A DNA stretch of 64,000 nt from Cantharellus purpuraceus (lineage: Eukaryota; Basidiomycota; Agaricomycetes; Cantharellales; Hydnaceae), in NCBI GenBank assembly GCA_025174535.1, contig JALBUN010000009.1, forward strand, positions 1,116,001-1,180,000, in the 5' to 3' direction. Shown here piece after piece: positions 50,437 to 62,747 of this stretch. The notes beneath the pieces were generated by a model. The model ran no database searches. It saw only the letters and a list, made by a program, of their open reading frames with translations, and was not told the origin of the DNA. Both the position numbers and the translations under genes were made by a program. Within the stretch, counting starts at the first letter, position 1, and each line of letters opens with the position of its first letter.

Positions 50437-52316
50437 GAAGCACAAACGCTATTAGGTAAAGAGGTTGAAGAAATAGTTGTGAGGAGAAAGGATTAATGAG
50501 TGAAGGCCATGCAGTACGTTTTGGTGGGGTGGGTTTGTGAGGAGACTTGCCGAGCCCAACCGAGTTTGGCTCCGCGAAAGGCAGACGCCGGCTGAGGAGC
50601 TATACCATAAGGGATTGAAAAGAACAAACGTGTCAAACATTACTCATTTCAGGTTTGGAGTTACTCCTTGAACAAAGGGTCAACATTTTCACTCTATCTC
50701 TGTGCTACCATAGAATTCGGATATATATCATCTCGCATAATAATCCTGGTCACCACCCATGAGCCGAGGGAACAATGCGGCCCGGAATAAATATCAAGTT
50801 GCATCACGGCTACGCTTGATACAGAAGCAACCGCTGACTGACATGGAGGAAATATGGTCCATGGATAGAAAACTATTTTTTTGATGGTGAATGCATGATG
50901 GATCATATGGAAGCTCCTCCATTGTTCAATATGTACATAAAAACGATAAAGCTATAGGGGTTTACAAGGACATTTCTTGTCACCAATCAACCCAACATTG
51001 AAGTCTGACCTTGACCACTGGCGCCCCTCCAAAGACGACGGATGCTTTATTTCTTGTCTTACCATGACCTTGCCTATTTGTACATACACTCCTCAGCACG
51101 TCGAAAGCAGGTAACATAGTAACTCATGGGCATTATTTCTATTATCATCGTGAAACCTGTGGTTTGATTCAAGTTCTTATAGGTCACTCCCCCAATCACC
51201 ATTCAAGTTCAAAACGGTGATGCCTCACCACTACATCAAAATTTCGTCCTTTCCAGTATATTAGACACCCACTCCGGGCGCTTGGAGGATTATTTGTTGC
51301 TTAGTATATATGTAAGTATGTGCTGGCTGGCTTATGCGTGCTGCCCACGGTAGTCGCTTAACTCAAACTTCGTCACACTACTTTCCCCATAATCTCCCTT
51401 CTTTTTTCCACTTTATATACCTTCCTGAATACATTGCAACAGTCCAACTAACATTCTTCAACTATCACTATATCAACCTCCAATCCTCAGTTTGATTCTA
51501 GCACTTAACACCAATCTTCACCCAGTATACAATAATTTCAGGCTACACCGGCCTGCAGTAGCCTGTGGAGGAAACTATTGCTCACGATACCACTGGTTTT
51601 GCGGTGATAAATATTCTCCAACCCCTTGCACAGCTCACAGCCCACTCAAACCCCTATACCGCAATTGCCTCATGAATGATTGCAAAAATACCCTTTCTCA
51701 GCCGTCGGTTTTTACTTTCATTCGGCTCCAATTCTCTATTTTTGAGACCAGACACAGCACAAGGCATTGTGCCATCTAGTAGCTGTCCAGCTCTTGGCAA
51801 CCGCAGAGGTAGTAGGCTAACGACTCTCGAGCGAATGGTGGGGCGATTTCAAAGGGATGGACTTGATGGGCATGGGAGTAAAAGCGAAAAATAAAAATAA
51901 AAGACCAAAACCATTCACGCTGGCTTTATCTTCCTTGGTACCTCCAGCCCTGCCAACTGGTATCTCACATTTCAGGTTCATTCCGGGTCATGCCATATAT
52001 GGACCCGGGCCGACCACGTGTGTTCATGTTTTGACACAAATACCGAACGTTATCTAAAAGCATCAATAATACAGTTACAACATAGATGGCTGTCCCATTG
52101 GATATATGAACTTGTGGTTGGAGGCATGTGAGATTGGAACGCCGGACTCATAGCGGAAACCCCTGATCAGGTTGTAGAAGTTGATGTTCCTGCGTTCGCG
52201 GATCTCACGTGTAATCAAATCCGTCAAGAAATGCTGTATTACATTGGAAACAGTTGATGGTACCTACGTCTTGGTGCCGACTCCACGATTGTGGATGACG
52301 GAAAACTTTACCGAAA
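50437..52316. other. Intergenic, 1.9 kb
   Basis: A TATA-like TTTATATACC at about 51412 is followed by a cysteine-containing frame (51492-51779) that has no ATG, so no gene is called. The rest holds nothing I recognise. Confidence 0.45.
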
Positions 52317-52330
52317 GATAAGGCCTTATC
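52317..52330. promoter_or_regulatory. Palindromic double GATA site upstream of DUR3
   Basis: GATAAGGCCTTATC is a perfect 14-bp palindrome made of two head-to-head GATAAG sites, ending 71 bp before the DUR3 start codon. GATA factors (AreA/Nit2 type) bind such sites and switch on nitrogen-scavenging genes, including urea transporters, when preferred nitrogen is scarce. The function here is inferred from position and motif. Confidence 0.65.
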
Positions 52331-52401
52331 GTATATCTATAGCCATTAAATAGGTAGTAAACGCAAACGATTGGATGCGGAAGGCTTGACCGGCGAGCTT
52401 C

Positions 52402-55400
52402 ATGTCTAACGTTTCCACAGTTTTGCCTCAAGGAGCAGGGTATGGGGTTGGTATGTGAACTTATGCCTCTCTCTCGTTCGTCGCTGACGTTTACTATCAG
52501 TCGTCGGTAGGTAGTAGTCCTACAGCATGTTCATGGGATTATCGAGTTATTCGTGGTGCAGGGATTGGTCTTTTCTTCAGCGTTTTCATGCTTGGCCTGA
52601 CGTGGCTCCAAGCACGCTATACTCCCTTCTCGCCCTCAAACTCAGAAGAATTCACGAGCGCGTCGCGGAGCGTGAAGCCTGGTCTAATCGCATCGGGAAT
52701 TGTATCTGCATGGACATGGGCTGCTACCTTGGTTTGTGATATAGTAGATCGTCCTCGACCTGATGAATGACTGACCATATTGTGCAGTTACAGTCTAGTG
52801 CGGTAGCCTACAAGTATGGGATCTCAGGTCCGTGGTGGTATGCTGGAGGTACGTCCATTGAGATATTATCATAAGAGTAGGACCAACATTCCGAAACTCC
52901 TCAAGGCGCGACTGTTCAGGTCCTTCTCTTCGCCCAGCTTGCAGCCAAACTGAAGCTGAATTCCCCAAACGCACACACCTGGCTCGAGATCGTTGCCGTA
53001 CGCTGGGGGACCTTTGCGCACGGTGTTTTTCTCTTTTTTGGCCTAGCGACGAACATCATCGTCAGCTCCATGTTGATCCTAGGTGGATCAGCTACCGTGA
53101 CAGATTTGACCGGAATGAACACCATTGCTGTAGGTATTCTGTGTTGCGAATGATCAAGAAAAGTCTCAGTTGTGATATCCAGGCTTGTTTCTTGATCCCC
53201 TTGGGAGTAGCTATCTACGTCGTGGCTGGAGGTATGCGTGCAACGCTTTTATGTGATTAGTATGTGTTTTCTATTGATATAAGCAAATGACAATTTGTTG
53301 ATGACCCCAGCACCCACACTACCGTGTTGTTCGCCATCATTTTCGTCGTGAGTATTCGAAATGCATTATTCTGGCTTAGCTCTCCCTGAGAGGGTCACAG
53401 TTCACGTTCACCGTATATGCGACGAGTCCCAAGATCGGAAGCCCAGCCAAGATGCATGAACTTCTCACTAAAGTAAATTTCGATATGCGCTATTGATCTG
53501 ACGTTTATAGTCTTGATGTTTGATGCCTGTGTATAGGTCGCAGAGGCAACCCCTGTTCCTGGAAATGCACACGGCAGCTACCTTACCATGAGATCGAGGA
53601 ACGGCCTTATCTTTGGCGTGATCAATGTACGTATCACTACTAACTTCATCAAACCATACCAACATGACAACTCGATTGAAACTTAAATTACAAGATCATA
53701 GGAAACTTTGGTGCGTCATTCCCGCTATGTATAACCAGTAGAAAAATCACTTTCTTACTCAACATGGGAAATAGCCACAGTAGTATGTCCGAGAAGCTTG
53801 TGTCAGAAATGTTTCAAGACTAACTCCTTTGGCATGCAACTGCAGTTTAATGATCAGGCGTATTGGGTGTGTACCATACTGATAAGCTTGTATTCCTGCA
53901 AGTCTACCAGTTCTAAAGTCTTGTGATTAGCAACGCGCCATTGCGAGTAAGCCTGCTTCCTGTGTAAAGGCATACTTATATGGTGGTCTAGCATGGTATG
54001 TTACTCCTGAGATATTTATCAAGGGAAGCAAAGTCTTCTTTCTAATCCCTTGATCTTAGGTTTGCGATCCCTTTTGTAGGCTTACTGTCTTTGCTTGCTC
54101 TCCACGCAGACACTCGAACTACTTGATTAGATATTCTCGACCACTCTTGGTTTATCTGCTGTTGCCCTACGTGGCGATCCCGCTATGCGTGTGCTGTCTG
54201 CCGACGATGTCTCTGCTGGTCTCCCAGCTCCTGCGGCTGCAGCGGCATTGCTTGGCAAGTCTGGAGCTGCAGCGCTCCTAATCGTGCTTTTTTTAGCTGT
54301 CACCAGTGCCACAGCTGCCGAGCTTATTGCAGTCAGCGCGGTCTTGACGTTTGATGTCTACAAGGTGGGTTTCCTGATGGTATCACAATGTGATTGGTCG
54401 GGATGATGAGAATGCCCTTCTTGTGCAGAGGTATATCAACACTCAGGCAACTGAAGAACAGATTATGCGAGTTTCACATTGGATGGTACGCTATAGCATG
54501 CGAATTCCCGATGAGTCATTTTTGACTTGACGAAAAGGTTGCTGCATTTGCTTTGTTCATGGGACTTGCTGGACTGGTATTTTTCTACATTGGAGTATCC
54601 ATGGGCTGGCTCTATGTACGTCACACCTGCTGCTCTGGGCCATAGGACTCATGGACCTTCACTTGTTTAACAGACATTCGTACGTTGTGTGCGCACTTGG
54701 GTTCACTTCGCAAGTACTAACATAGACTGCGTTTCGCCAGATGGGCGTCATCCTCGGATCTGCAGTCGTGCCCATTGCGCTATGTGTGACATGGCAGAAA
54801 GCAAACAAGTGGGGCTGTATCATCGGTGCAATATCTGGGTTCGTGCTAGGTGTCATGGCCTGGCTTGTTGCAACCGCAAAACTGAACGGAAACGTTATCA
54901 ATGTAACAGTACGTATATGTGCTATCACAACCTGCCCACAACTGAGGGTAGCCCCGTTCTCCGTTTCTTCATAGACTAGTGGAGGTAACTCCGACGTCTT
55001 TCTTCAATAACATCGGGCTAATTCAAGTCGTTGTTAATAGGTGACTTTGAAATGTTGACGGGAAATCTAGTATCTATTGCTGTGGGAGGTCTCGTGGCAG
55101 TCATTAGTTCAATTATCGTGCGCGTACATCTCACTACATTGTGCTTTACCTTCTCATTCCGATTAATAGTGGCCGGACAACTTTGACTTCGACCTCACAC
55201 GCGCGATCAATTCTCCAAGCGACCTCACGAGCCGCACAGCGAAGCAATCCGAGTCAGACCAGGTTCAGCCTGACGACGAAATGAAGAAGGCACCTTCGGA
55301 TGCACCCTCTAAATCAGAGAGCACACCGGAACTTATACCTGTCGGTGTAACTGGTAAGGCAGATCTGGACCCGGAGGCTCTGCACAAAGCCTTCAAATTC

Positions 55401-55809
55401 GCAGCATGGTCCTCCGTAGTATTGGTAATTTTATTGCTACCGTATAACCTCGCTCAATGCTAATTGTCCTTGCTTCTTTGAACTCGCTTGCTGCTCAGCT
55501 TCTTGTTTTCGTCATCATCGTTCCCCTCCCCCTGTTCTTTGCGCAAACTATCTACGGGATAAGAGGCCTTACTGCATGGGTGGTGATTGGCATCCTCTGG
55601 GCATTTCTCTCTGCTTTCACTGTTATCATATTCCCACTTTATGAGAGTCGGGAGGCTTTGGGGATGATATTACGAGGAGTAACGAAGGTACGCTTGCAGT
55701 TGCCAAGCTCGCGTCTGTGTTGACCCTTTATATACACTGGCAGGATATTTTCATGAGGGGATCGGGACGCTACACAGACGCAGAAACAATATCTGATTCA
55801 AAGGCGTGA
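52402..55809 (+). CDS. DUR3: Urea/proton symporter DUR3
   Basis: This sodium:solute-symporter-family carrier imports urea (and in yeast polyamines) across the plasma membrane. It starts [15 protein letters not shown] at 52402 and proceeds through some 18 introns, with every join I checked in frame. Landmarks are [118 protein letters not shown] and [21 protein letters not shown] hydrophilic loop follows, then AWSSVVL and a final pair of membrane segments. Two exons are tiny: 52501-52506 (6 nt) and 53775-53782 (8 nt). The gene looks intact; GATA control is suggested by the upstream palindrome. Confidence 0.93.
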
Positions 55810-56027
55810 GATACGGCTGATATGCCATACGAATAACGGATTCCATAATGAGTACTTTATAGATGTAACGAAGCCTAAGTGTGATTTTTCTAGTTGATCT
55901 TCTATTGATCATGGCGTCGCCGAACGAATAGACTACTGTTAGTGTCATCCTGTGCAAGATTACTAGCGGCACGAGTCCTGTACACAAGCAGTTCAAATCG
56001 ATAATTGCCAAAGGCAATGTCCTGCTG

Positions 56028-56345
56028 TCATAGTGTATCCCTCCGGGCGGTTATGTAATTTGGTGGCCCTTGTGTAAGCAGCTAGTCCACCCAGCGGACA
56101 TACAGCAATAGCTCCGACTTAATGAGGAGCCCTAACTCAACTCTGAGACAGGGGGCGGGCCTATATAAGTAGGCAAAGAGGTACGTTAGAGATAAGAGAA
56201 CTCGATATTGACTTGGCTACGACTGGTCTACTGGTTCTCCTTAAGTACTTCGAAGTCCGACCTCTCACTCGTTACACCTTGTCACAGCCTGAGTGGCACG
56301 TGATAGCCTCTACTCAGTCGTCTGCAACCTCAAGGAGGGGTGTTT
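56028..56345. mobile_element. Probable solo LTR of a retrotransposon
   Basis: This roughly 320-bp unit has LTR-like layout: a start in TGTCATAGTG, a TATATAAG box at 56162-56169, a downstream transcribed-type region (CTACTGGTTCTCCTTAAGTA, then CTCACTCGTTACACCTTGTC) and a GGAGGGGTGT end. No internal retrotransposon genes or partner LTR are in the window, hence solo. The borders are guesses and I could not find a clear target-site duplication. Confidence 0.45.
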
Positions 56346-56449
56346 AACTCCCCTATTGCCATATTTTCTACCTACCATCAACAGTCGTAATGAGTACTAA
56401 CTGTTCTCTTTCTCTCCATTTTTTATACAGGGAAGCTTCAATTTGCAAC

Positions 56450-59324
56450 ATGGACGCCGTTAGTCTTTACAGGCATGTGCAGCTAACGACAGCCAAACTT
56501 GGGATTCCAACACCTGCACGAGCTCATGTGAGAAAGATCGGTGATGGAACAGTGTATATTGAGCATCTGTCGTGTCATCCCGCTGTATGGCTGTGTCATC
56601 TCTATGTCTTGCATCTCATGTATTTCTCTTTTGAATCAGGGACTCAAGAAGCTGGAACTAGCCATCGAGACTGCTGGAGAATTGAGGAACACAGAGCTGG
56701 GACTGTAATCCAACATTGCTACCCCAATTTGTGGATGCTATTAACTTGACCACTAGAATTGCTATTCATTGTTCTGGATTCCCTAACCTACGAACGCGGT
56801 TTCCGTCTCAAAGGCGAGTCTGAATACTGTGTTTTCGTTTCATTATTTCCTAATGAATACGAAACAATGCAGTTTTCAGCAAAGCAGTCTCAATTTTAAT
56901 CATTCCCTACCAGAATCGCCGTTTCAAGAAAGCCAGGCAACAGGTTCAACTGCGCCAGAAACAGGAACGCTTCTTACTCGCATATCTGAGGGGCGTTTTC
57001 CAGAAAGACAGGCTCTCCCAGTCAGCCCTTTTCGTCGAGCGGATGACCCCAACTTCTCGGATGCACTGCCAATGCAGTCTAAGCCATATTTGACACAAAC
57101 ATCATCAGAAGCGCCGTTTTCTCAAAGCTTCAGCCAAAGTGTTGTCAGTCTCGTGGCTCCAATTTCTCACCCACCACAATCGGCCTCTCTACCATCCGTA
57201 ACTAACTCGACTGGATCTGAGAAGAAAACGCTTCTTACACGCATATCAGACACAAGCCATCTAAAGTCAGAGACTTTACGAGCCAGTGACCTTCTCCGAG
57301 CAGATGATCCCAACTTGTCCAATACACCAACACAGCCTGCGTCGTCTTCGGCACAGTTTTCTAAAGCGCCTCCTTTCCCTTCCCATGGCTTCAACCAGAG
57401 TGCTCTCAACCCCTCCTCTCCTATTTCCCCCCTGTCTAGTTTGCCGTCCCAAAAATCTGCGAGGAACTTGACTGCACCTGAAATGGGAACACTTATTACC
57501 CGCATATCGGACGGCCGTCATCTAGATGAGCAGGCTCTACCGATCACTCACTCTCGTCGAGCAGACGATCCTAACCTTTCGAATGCACCAATGCAATCTA
57601 AGTCACTCCCACCACCTAGCAATGCATCAGAATCGTTTCTTACTTTCAGTCAACGTGTTTCCAGTCCTACCCCTACTGTATATCATCGAACATATTCACC
57701 ACCTGAAGCTCACACAATGAATTTAACTGAAACGGGAACACTTCTAACCCGCATATCGGATCGCCGTCGTCCAGATGGGCATCGAGTAGACGAGTCCAAT
57801 TTCCCGAATGCACCAATGCAACCCAAGTCATCTTCGTCGCATGGCAATGCATCAGAAGTGTCTCCTTCCAATCAACGAGTTTCCAGTCCTACCCCTCCTG
57901 TATCTCATCGAACACATTCCTCATATCAATTACCCACAAGGAATTCTACTGCATCTGGAACGGGAACGCTTCTTACCCGTATATCGGATGGGCTAACTGG
58001 AGCAGATGATTCCAATGTCTCGAATGCACAAATGCAACCTAAGTCAATTTCGTCGCATAGCAAAGCATCAGAAGTCTCTCCTACTTCCAATCAACATGTT
58101 TCCAGCCCTATCCCTCCTGTATCTCACCGAACGCATTCACCATCTCAAGCACCCAAAAGGAATTTGACTTCATCTGAAACGGGGACGCTTCTTACCCGCC
58201 TATCAGATGGCCGTCGTCCAGATGGACAAACCCCACCAGTCGATGATCCCTGTCGAGCAGAGGACGGCAAATTATCCAATGCACAAACTCAACCTAGGTC
58301 ATTTTCGGCATATAACAAAGTATCAGACGCATCCCCCTCTTTCAATCAAAGTGCTTTCAGTTCCACCCCTCCTGTTTATCGTCCATCACATCCCTTATTT
58401 AAATCATCCTCAAGGAATTCGTCTGCAGCGGAAAGGGCAACGCTTCTCACACGCATATCGGACAATCGTCCAGATGGCGAGACTCAACCAGTCAATTACC
58501 CTTATCGAGCAGATGAACCTTTCGATACACGAAAGAAATCTTCGCCATCTGCCCCCGAAATCAAAAGATCAGAATCTCCTCATCACGAACGCAACTTGTA
58601 CCTCACAGTGCATCCCAAGCCTTCATTGTCCATGGATAGCAACAGTCACTCACCCCTTACCCGTGCGCCACCGAAAGCGGAACACGATTTCCCTACGAGC
58701 CCTGCTTTGTATTCGACGAGCCTAAGCTCACACAGACGCTCGGGCCTCCCACTCAAAGCACGCATCTCCTTAGAGGACGATGAAGGCATTCTCGAGCATC
58801 CAGAACTCCCCCTTAAGGAACGCATTTCAGCAGGAATCGGAGAACGCCTATTGTCAGGGCCGATACGCTCGCAGGTTGATACTTATCCTTTGCGAACAGT
58901 TCCGAAACGCGAACCAGAGGCAGAAGGAGAAGAGAGCGGAGAACAAATGTATAAACGACGCAAGCTCGACGTTCTTTCACAATCTGAGGATTCATCTCAG
59001 CAGGACGTACCAACTAGCCGAACGAATAGCAAAATATTCTCGACACCCTTAGATCTCGGTGGTGGGCGAGAAGACCGGGCGGCAGATTTGCAAAAGCTAC
59101 AACAGCAGGTCTCGGAGCTTGAAAGAGAATTGACCAGGGAGCGGAACGAAATCGAGCAGGTCCATCATGAATTAGAGAAGGAACGGCGCAAGCGTGTTCG
59201 TGCTGAGCTGATTGTGGAAGATGTAAGACGCGAAATGAGAGAACCTTTCATTGTTCCAAGTCTCCTGGATGCTTTCATCTTCATCACCGACATCTCGAAT
59301 GTTTCCATGGAACATTCGCCGTAA
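56450..59324 (+). CDS. TLLTRIS-repeat low-complexity protein with coiled-coil C-terminus
   Basis: The model has exons 56450-56584, 56640-56704 and 56873-59324, joined in frame to 883 residues. Residues 1-65 (MDAVSLYRHVQLTTAKLGIP, VRKIGDGTVYIEHLS, LKKLELAIETAGELRN) look folded. The next 560 residues are Ser/Pro/Asn-rich and contain seven copies of a unit with core ETGTLLTRISDGR followed by RADDPNLSNA, spaced roughly 50 to 90 residues apart. Two weaker copies follow (LPLKARIS, LPLKERIS). The C-terminus is a basic patch (KRRKLDVL), a coiled coil (LQKLQQQVSELERELTRERN) and the end REPFIVPSLLDAFIFI. An in-frame upstream ATG exists at 56390. I recognise no family. The repeated motif could be a multivalent docking peptide. 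Confidence 0.7.
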
Positions 59325-59531
59325 GGTCGCGGACATATCCGTTCGTGCCTTTTGTCGCAGTTACGTTGACTAGCTTATACTGTGTATATACTCCGTATTG
59401 TATGTGGAAGTAGATAACATACAACCCCTACTAGCCGGTTCAATGAAGCGTTGGCACAGCCATACGCACCCCAGTCCCTGGCTTTAAGTTACGTACAACA
59501 AAATAACCGAACTCACATCGCCAAGCTCAGA

Positions 59532-60939
59532 ATGATAGGGCACAACACTGGGATGATAGTCCACGTTCAGTATGAGGAAGGTGTTTTGGATTCAAGTAGT
59601 CCTGCAGTCTTCACCAAGATTGTCCGTCAAGATTTTCTGAGACTCTCCATAAAGTTGCCAGATACTGTGAGGATTGCCAGGGAATACGAGGGAAGCGATA
59701 CCTTGACCATTCGAGGCGTTGACGGCGACGAGGTAAGAACCTGTCTGACCTCAATTTGTATACTCTTAAGTGTTGCCTACTGGGGTACTTTACTTTTCTA
59801 CTTCATAGTTACGTGCGAAAATCACCAGTTTCGCAAACGCAGGTGCTCTAGCTGCTTTCAAGGCACGAGGCTGCAGGATGTATGTATTGCTTGCTTCATA
59901 CCTTGTAGCTAGACTAGGAGTAGGCTTTGGTGCTAACGTCAGTTTGACCTCAGTACGCACATACGTGTCTCTGATGAAAAGTGGGTGCTGGTCTATCTAT
60001 AAGATTTCCCCAGATCAGTGCTAAGCAGGCACCACTCCTAGTTCGACAGGACGAATAGAGAATACCTCTAGCACGCCAAAGCGACCGAGAATGACCAGGC
60101 CCCTGCCAGCAGCGAACCACAAGGCTGCGGGATTTGCGGCCTATAGGAGTAAGACAGCGAAGGGACCACGTCCCTCCTCATCCAGTGGAATAACATCAAC
60201 TGCAGGGACGCCAATTGACAAGGGACTATCTACCTCCCAACCTATGGGTCTTGCACGATCGCTCACTGGCAAACCCTCTACCTGGGTCCCGTCTCCCCCC
60301 CGCTCACCTTCTAGAGCAGGCGGCAATGCCACTACCACTCGGCACGATTCTTACAGTCACGTTCATTCGCCCCCATTTTCAGTGTCTGCCTCTGAGCCAC
60401 GGGGAACGAAACGGAAGCTAGACGATAGTATGGATATTGATGAATCACCAAGTCATGAAGATGATGATGGCTCCGAGATTGTTATCCTGGGCGTTTCAGA
60501 GCCAGGTGATGGTACACCATCATCAATGAACGGCGTGGATTTCGAGAACCTCCATACTGAACCACAGGCAACGCCGGAAGAGACCAACACAGGAGCCGTA
60601 GAGGCCGAACCGCTTTTCGTTGCAAACTCAGAGGACTGGAACAGACTGGAGACACGAAACAAAGTGCGCGACCTTGTCAGAACGGCACTGGAAAAAGCTG
60701 TGGAGGGGGAGAAAACGAGACTAGTTCTAGAAGCGCACCTGAGGCAGGAGATAGTAGTTCTCGAAGGCAGGTTGCAGCAAGAAAGGGCTGATCATAATGT
60801 CAGCAAGCAACGAATCCTCGATCTTGAGGAGGGGTTGATCACAGCCACGTCCAATGTAGAACGGACGAATGCCTTGATACAGGCTACATCTGCCCAGCTC
60901 CTCAAAGCTAGTCGTGAGGATCGTGGCAAATTGGAGTGA
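59532..60939 (+). CDS. Disordered/coiled-coil protein of unknown function, uncertain model
   Basis: The 5' exon reads MIGHNTGMIVHVQYEEGVLD and QDFLRLSIKLPDTVRIAREY, ending VDGDE at a GTAAGA donor near 59733. The next exon gives LRAKITSFANAGALAAFKAR. The final exon covers about 60030-60939: TSSTPKRPRMTRPLPAANHK, a Ser/Pro-rich stretch with KRKLDDSMDIDESPSHEDDD, and a C-terminal coiled coil (RLVLEAHLRQEIVVLEGRLQ) ending at 60939. The frame is open upstream of 59532, so the true start may be earlier. The intron between about 59880 and 60035 is not fixed. It lies 207 bp behind the TLLTRIS-repeat gene in the same direction and has a similar layout. No family was recognised. Confidence 0.5.
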
Positions 60940-61096
60940 ATCAAGTGGTGAGAGAGTGGTTTGAGGTCAAGTGCAGCACCAGCGCGAGCAACACATTTAG
61001 ACAATAATTGTCCGTAGTGTTGATATGTGAGGTTTTATCCACCGCCGGAAGAAACAGTTTTATCTATTACGCTATTTCATACACTGGTAAACGAAA

Positions 61097-62161
61097 TCAG
61101 TCCATCCGACCCTTCAACGTCCGACTGATCACTTTCTCGGGTGTGCTATATGCAAGGTGGGTGTCAGTTAAAACACGCCCTTAATGGTCAGCAAAACAGC
61201 TCACATAACATGAACGATTGCGCCCCAACCAGAAAATGCGTCTCTATCCACAGCATTTAACAAGGTTTGTGATATCGTTTCGAAAAGGTCCTCCGGTTCC
61301 TATAGATATTCGAATAACATCTCATTAAAAACACAAAATGCGAGTGCTCTCATAGGAGAAAGATTATCCATACCAAATCTGGTTCCCATAGTCCTTCCGC
61401 AATACCAAATAGCTCCGAACTGGCTGTTCCTGCAACAACAAAGTCTTTTGCAAAGTTAAGACAGCCAATCAGGTCGGCTGCAGCGATGAACGGCTTGGAA
61501 CCATGAGCAGGGCTGCTGATTCCGGCGATGACGGGCTCGATGAAGAAGGGCCCAAATCTTTAACACGAGAAAGGGGGGGGTGAGAAATGGATCAACTGGG
61601 CCCGAATGTACATTGTGTTTACCTTCGTTCGTAAAGTGTCGAGCTGACCAGGTGAGCGAACGTCTCTGGCTCAATTTCACGCTCTTCTTTGATGGTATAC
61701 ATGTTGACGCGGAAACGAAAACGCTCGCGTCTAAGGACCCCAACGTCATAAAGCAAACAAGTCATACAGTGCAAGTTATGTGCGTACAACGTCGCCACAT
61801 CAGTTGCCAGACCGGACAAACCAATGTATATACGGTCTGTGACAGGGAATATCTACCGGTTCAAAGTATACGGAAAGCCTTGTCAACAAATGGTCGCGGC
61901 GGATGATAGACCCACAGTACCTTGTCAAAGTTGGTCGCTACAGTCAAAGCTTGATTGCCCAATCTCAGGTCAGACGCGATGGCCACGCAGTTCTTTCCAA
62001 CCATGGCTACCACCGAACCACCATTATATTCCATAATCGACTTGAGTACCATTTCGCGTGACGGGCGTGGTGAAGTAGCGCATTAGACAAATGGGAAACC
62101 AAGCATCGAATAGTCATGTTAGCAAAACAGAAACTATGATACTGAGCCCAAATCGTACCAT
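61097..62161 (-). CDS. PUP3: 20S proteasome subunit beta-3
   Basis: This is a non-catalytic beta-ring subunit of the 20S proteasome. The first exon is just the ATG (62161-62159); intron 62158-62041 follows, and exon 2 gives [20 protein letters not shown]. Further exons give [20 protein letters not shown], the segment [92 protein letters not shown] and [18 protein letters not shown], ending TLKGRMD at 61097. As in other beta-3 subunits there is no catalytic N-terminal threonine. An alternative start within intron 1 (MVLKSIMEY) is possible, but the spliced MSIMEYNGG matches the family better. Confidence 0.93.
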
Positions 62162-62736
62162 GGTGGAGAATCAGTGCGTAAACGTAGATGCACAATGACA
62201 GAGAGGATGAAAAGAGGTTCTCTGGAGTCTGACGCGTCGTTGGCGGTTAATGGGTGACGTGACAGATTGTGACATTGCATACGCGTCTCCTGCTCTTTTG
62301 CCATTGAAGTTTGCCTATACGCCTCGTTCCCGCTACAAACCTCAAGTGCGGCTAGTGTTACAATGTATTCTATCCTTTTTTGTAGTCTAGTTCAGATGCC
62401 TTCCAAAAACTCTTCATCGACCCCTGACTGTTCTTTGGATTCCATTGTTCTGAAGTTACATGCAAGTACTAACTCTCCTGTGTTATGTATCAGGATATCA
62501 TGTCAAGCGCTGACCATACCGGTTCACATATCCAATTAATAAACATCTCTTGGTTGATGATACCGTTGCTGGTCTCGTAGATGGCTCAGACCCACGCCAT
62601 GCATCGGAACAAACAGATACACTGTATTGAGAATGACCGAAATTGAGAAGGGACATATATATATACATATATAGGTCATAGGATATACAGGGTATTTATA
62701 TTTAATAAAATAAGTATAGCAGGATGACATTGTCAG
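62162..62736. other. Intergenic, upstream of PUP3 and downstream of the tRNA
   Basis: Includes an AT-rich TATATATATACATATATAG stretch near 62657-62675. No coding feature was recognised. Confidence 0.45.
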
Positions 62737-62741
62737 AAAAA
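62737..62741 (-). terminator. RNA polymerase III terminator
   Basis: A run of five T on the minus strand lies six bases past the 3' end of the tRNA, the standard polymerase III stop signal. Confidence 0.7.
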
Positions 62742-62747
62742 GCACTT

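Noticed and set aside
51492..51779. Cys-containing plus-strand frame preceded by a TATA-like box
   Set aside because: It has no ATG start and no signal peptide, and I could not find an upstream exon.
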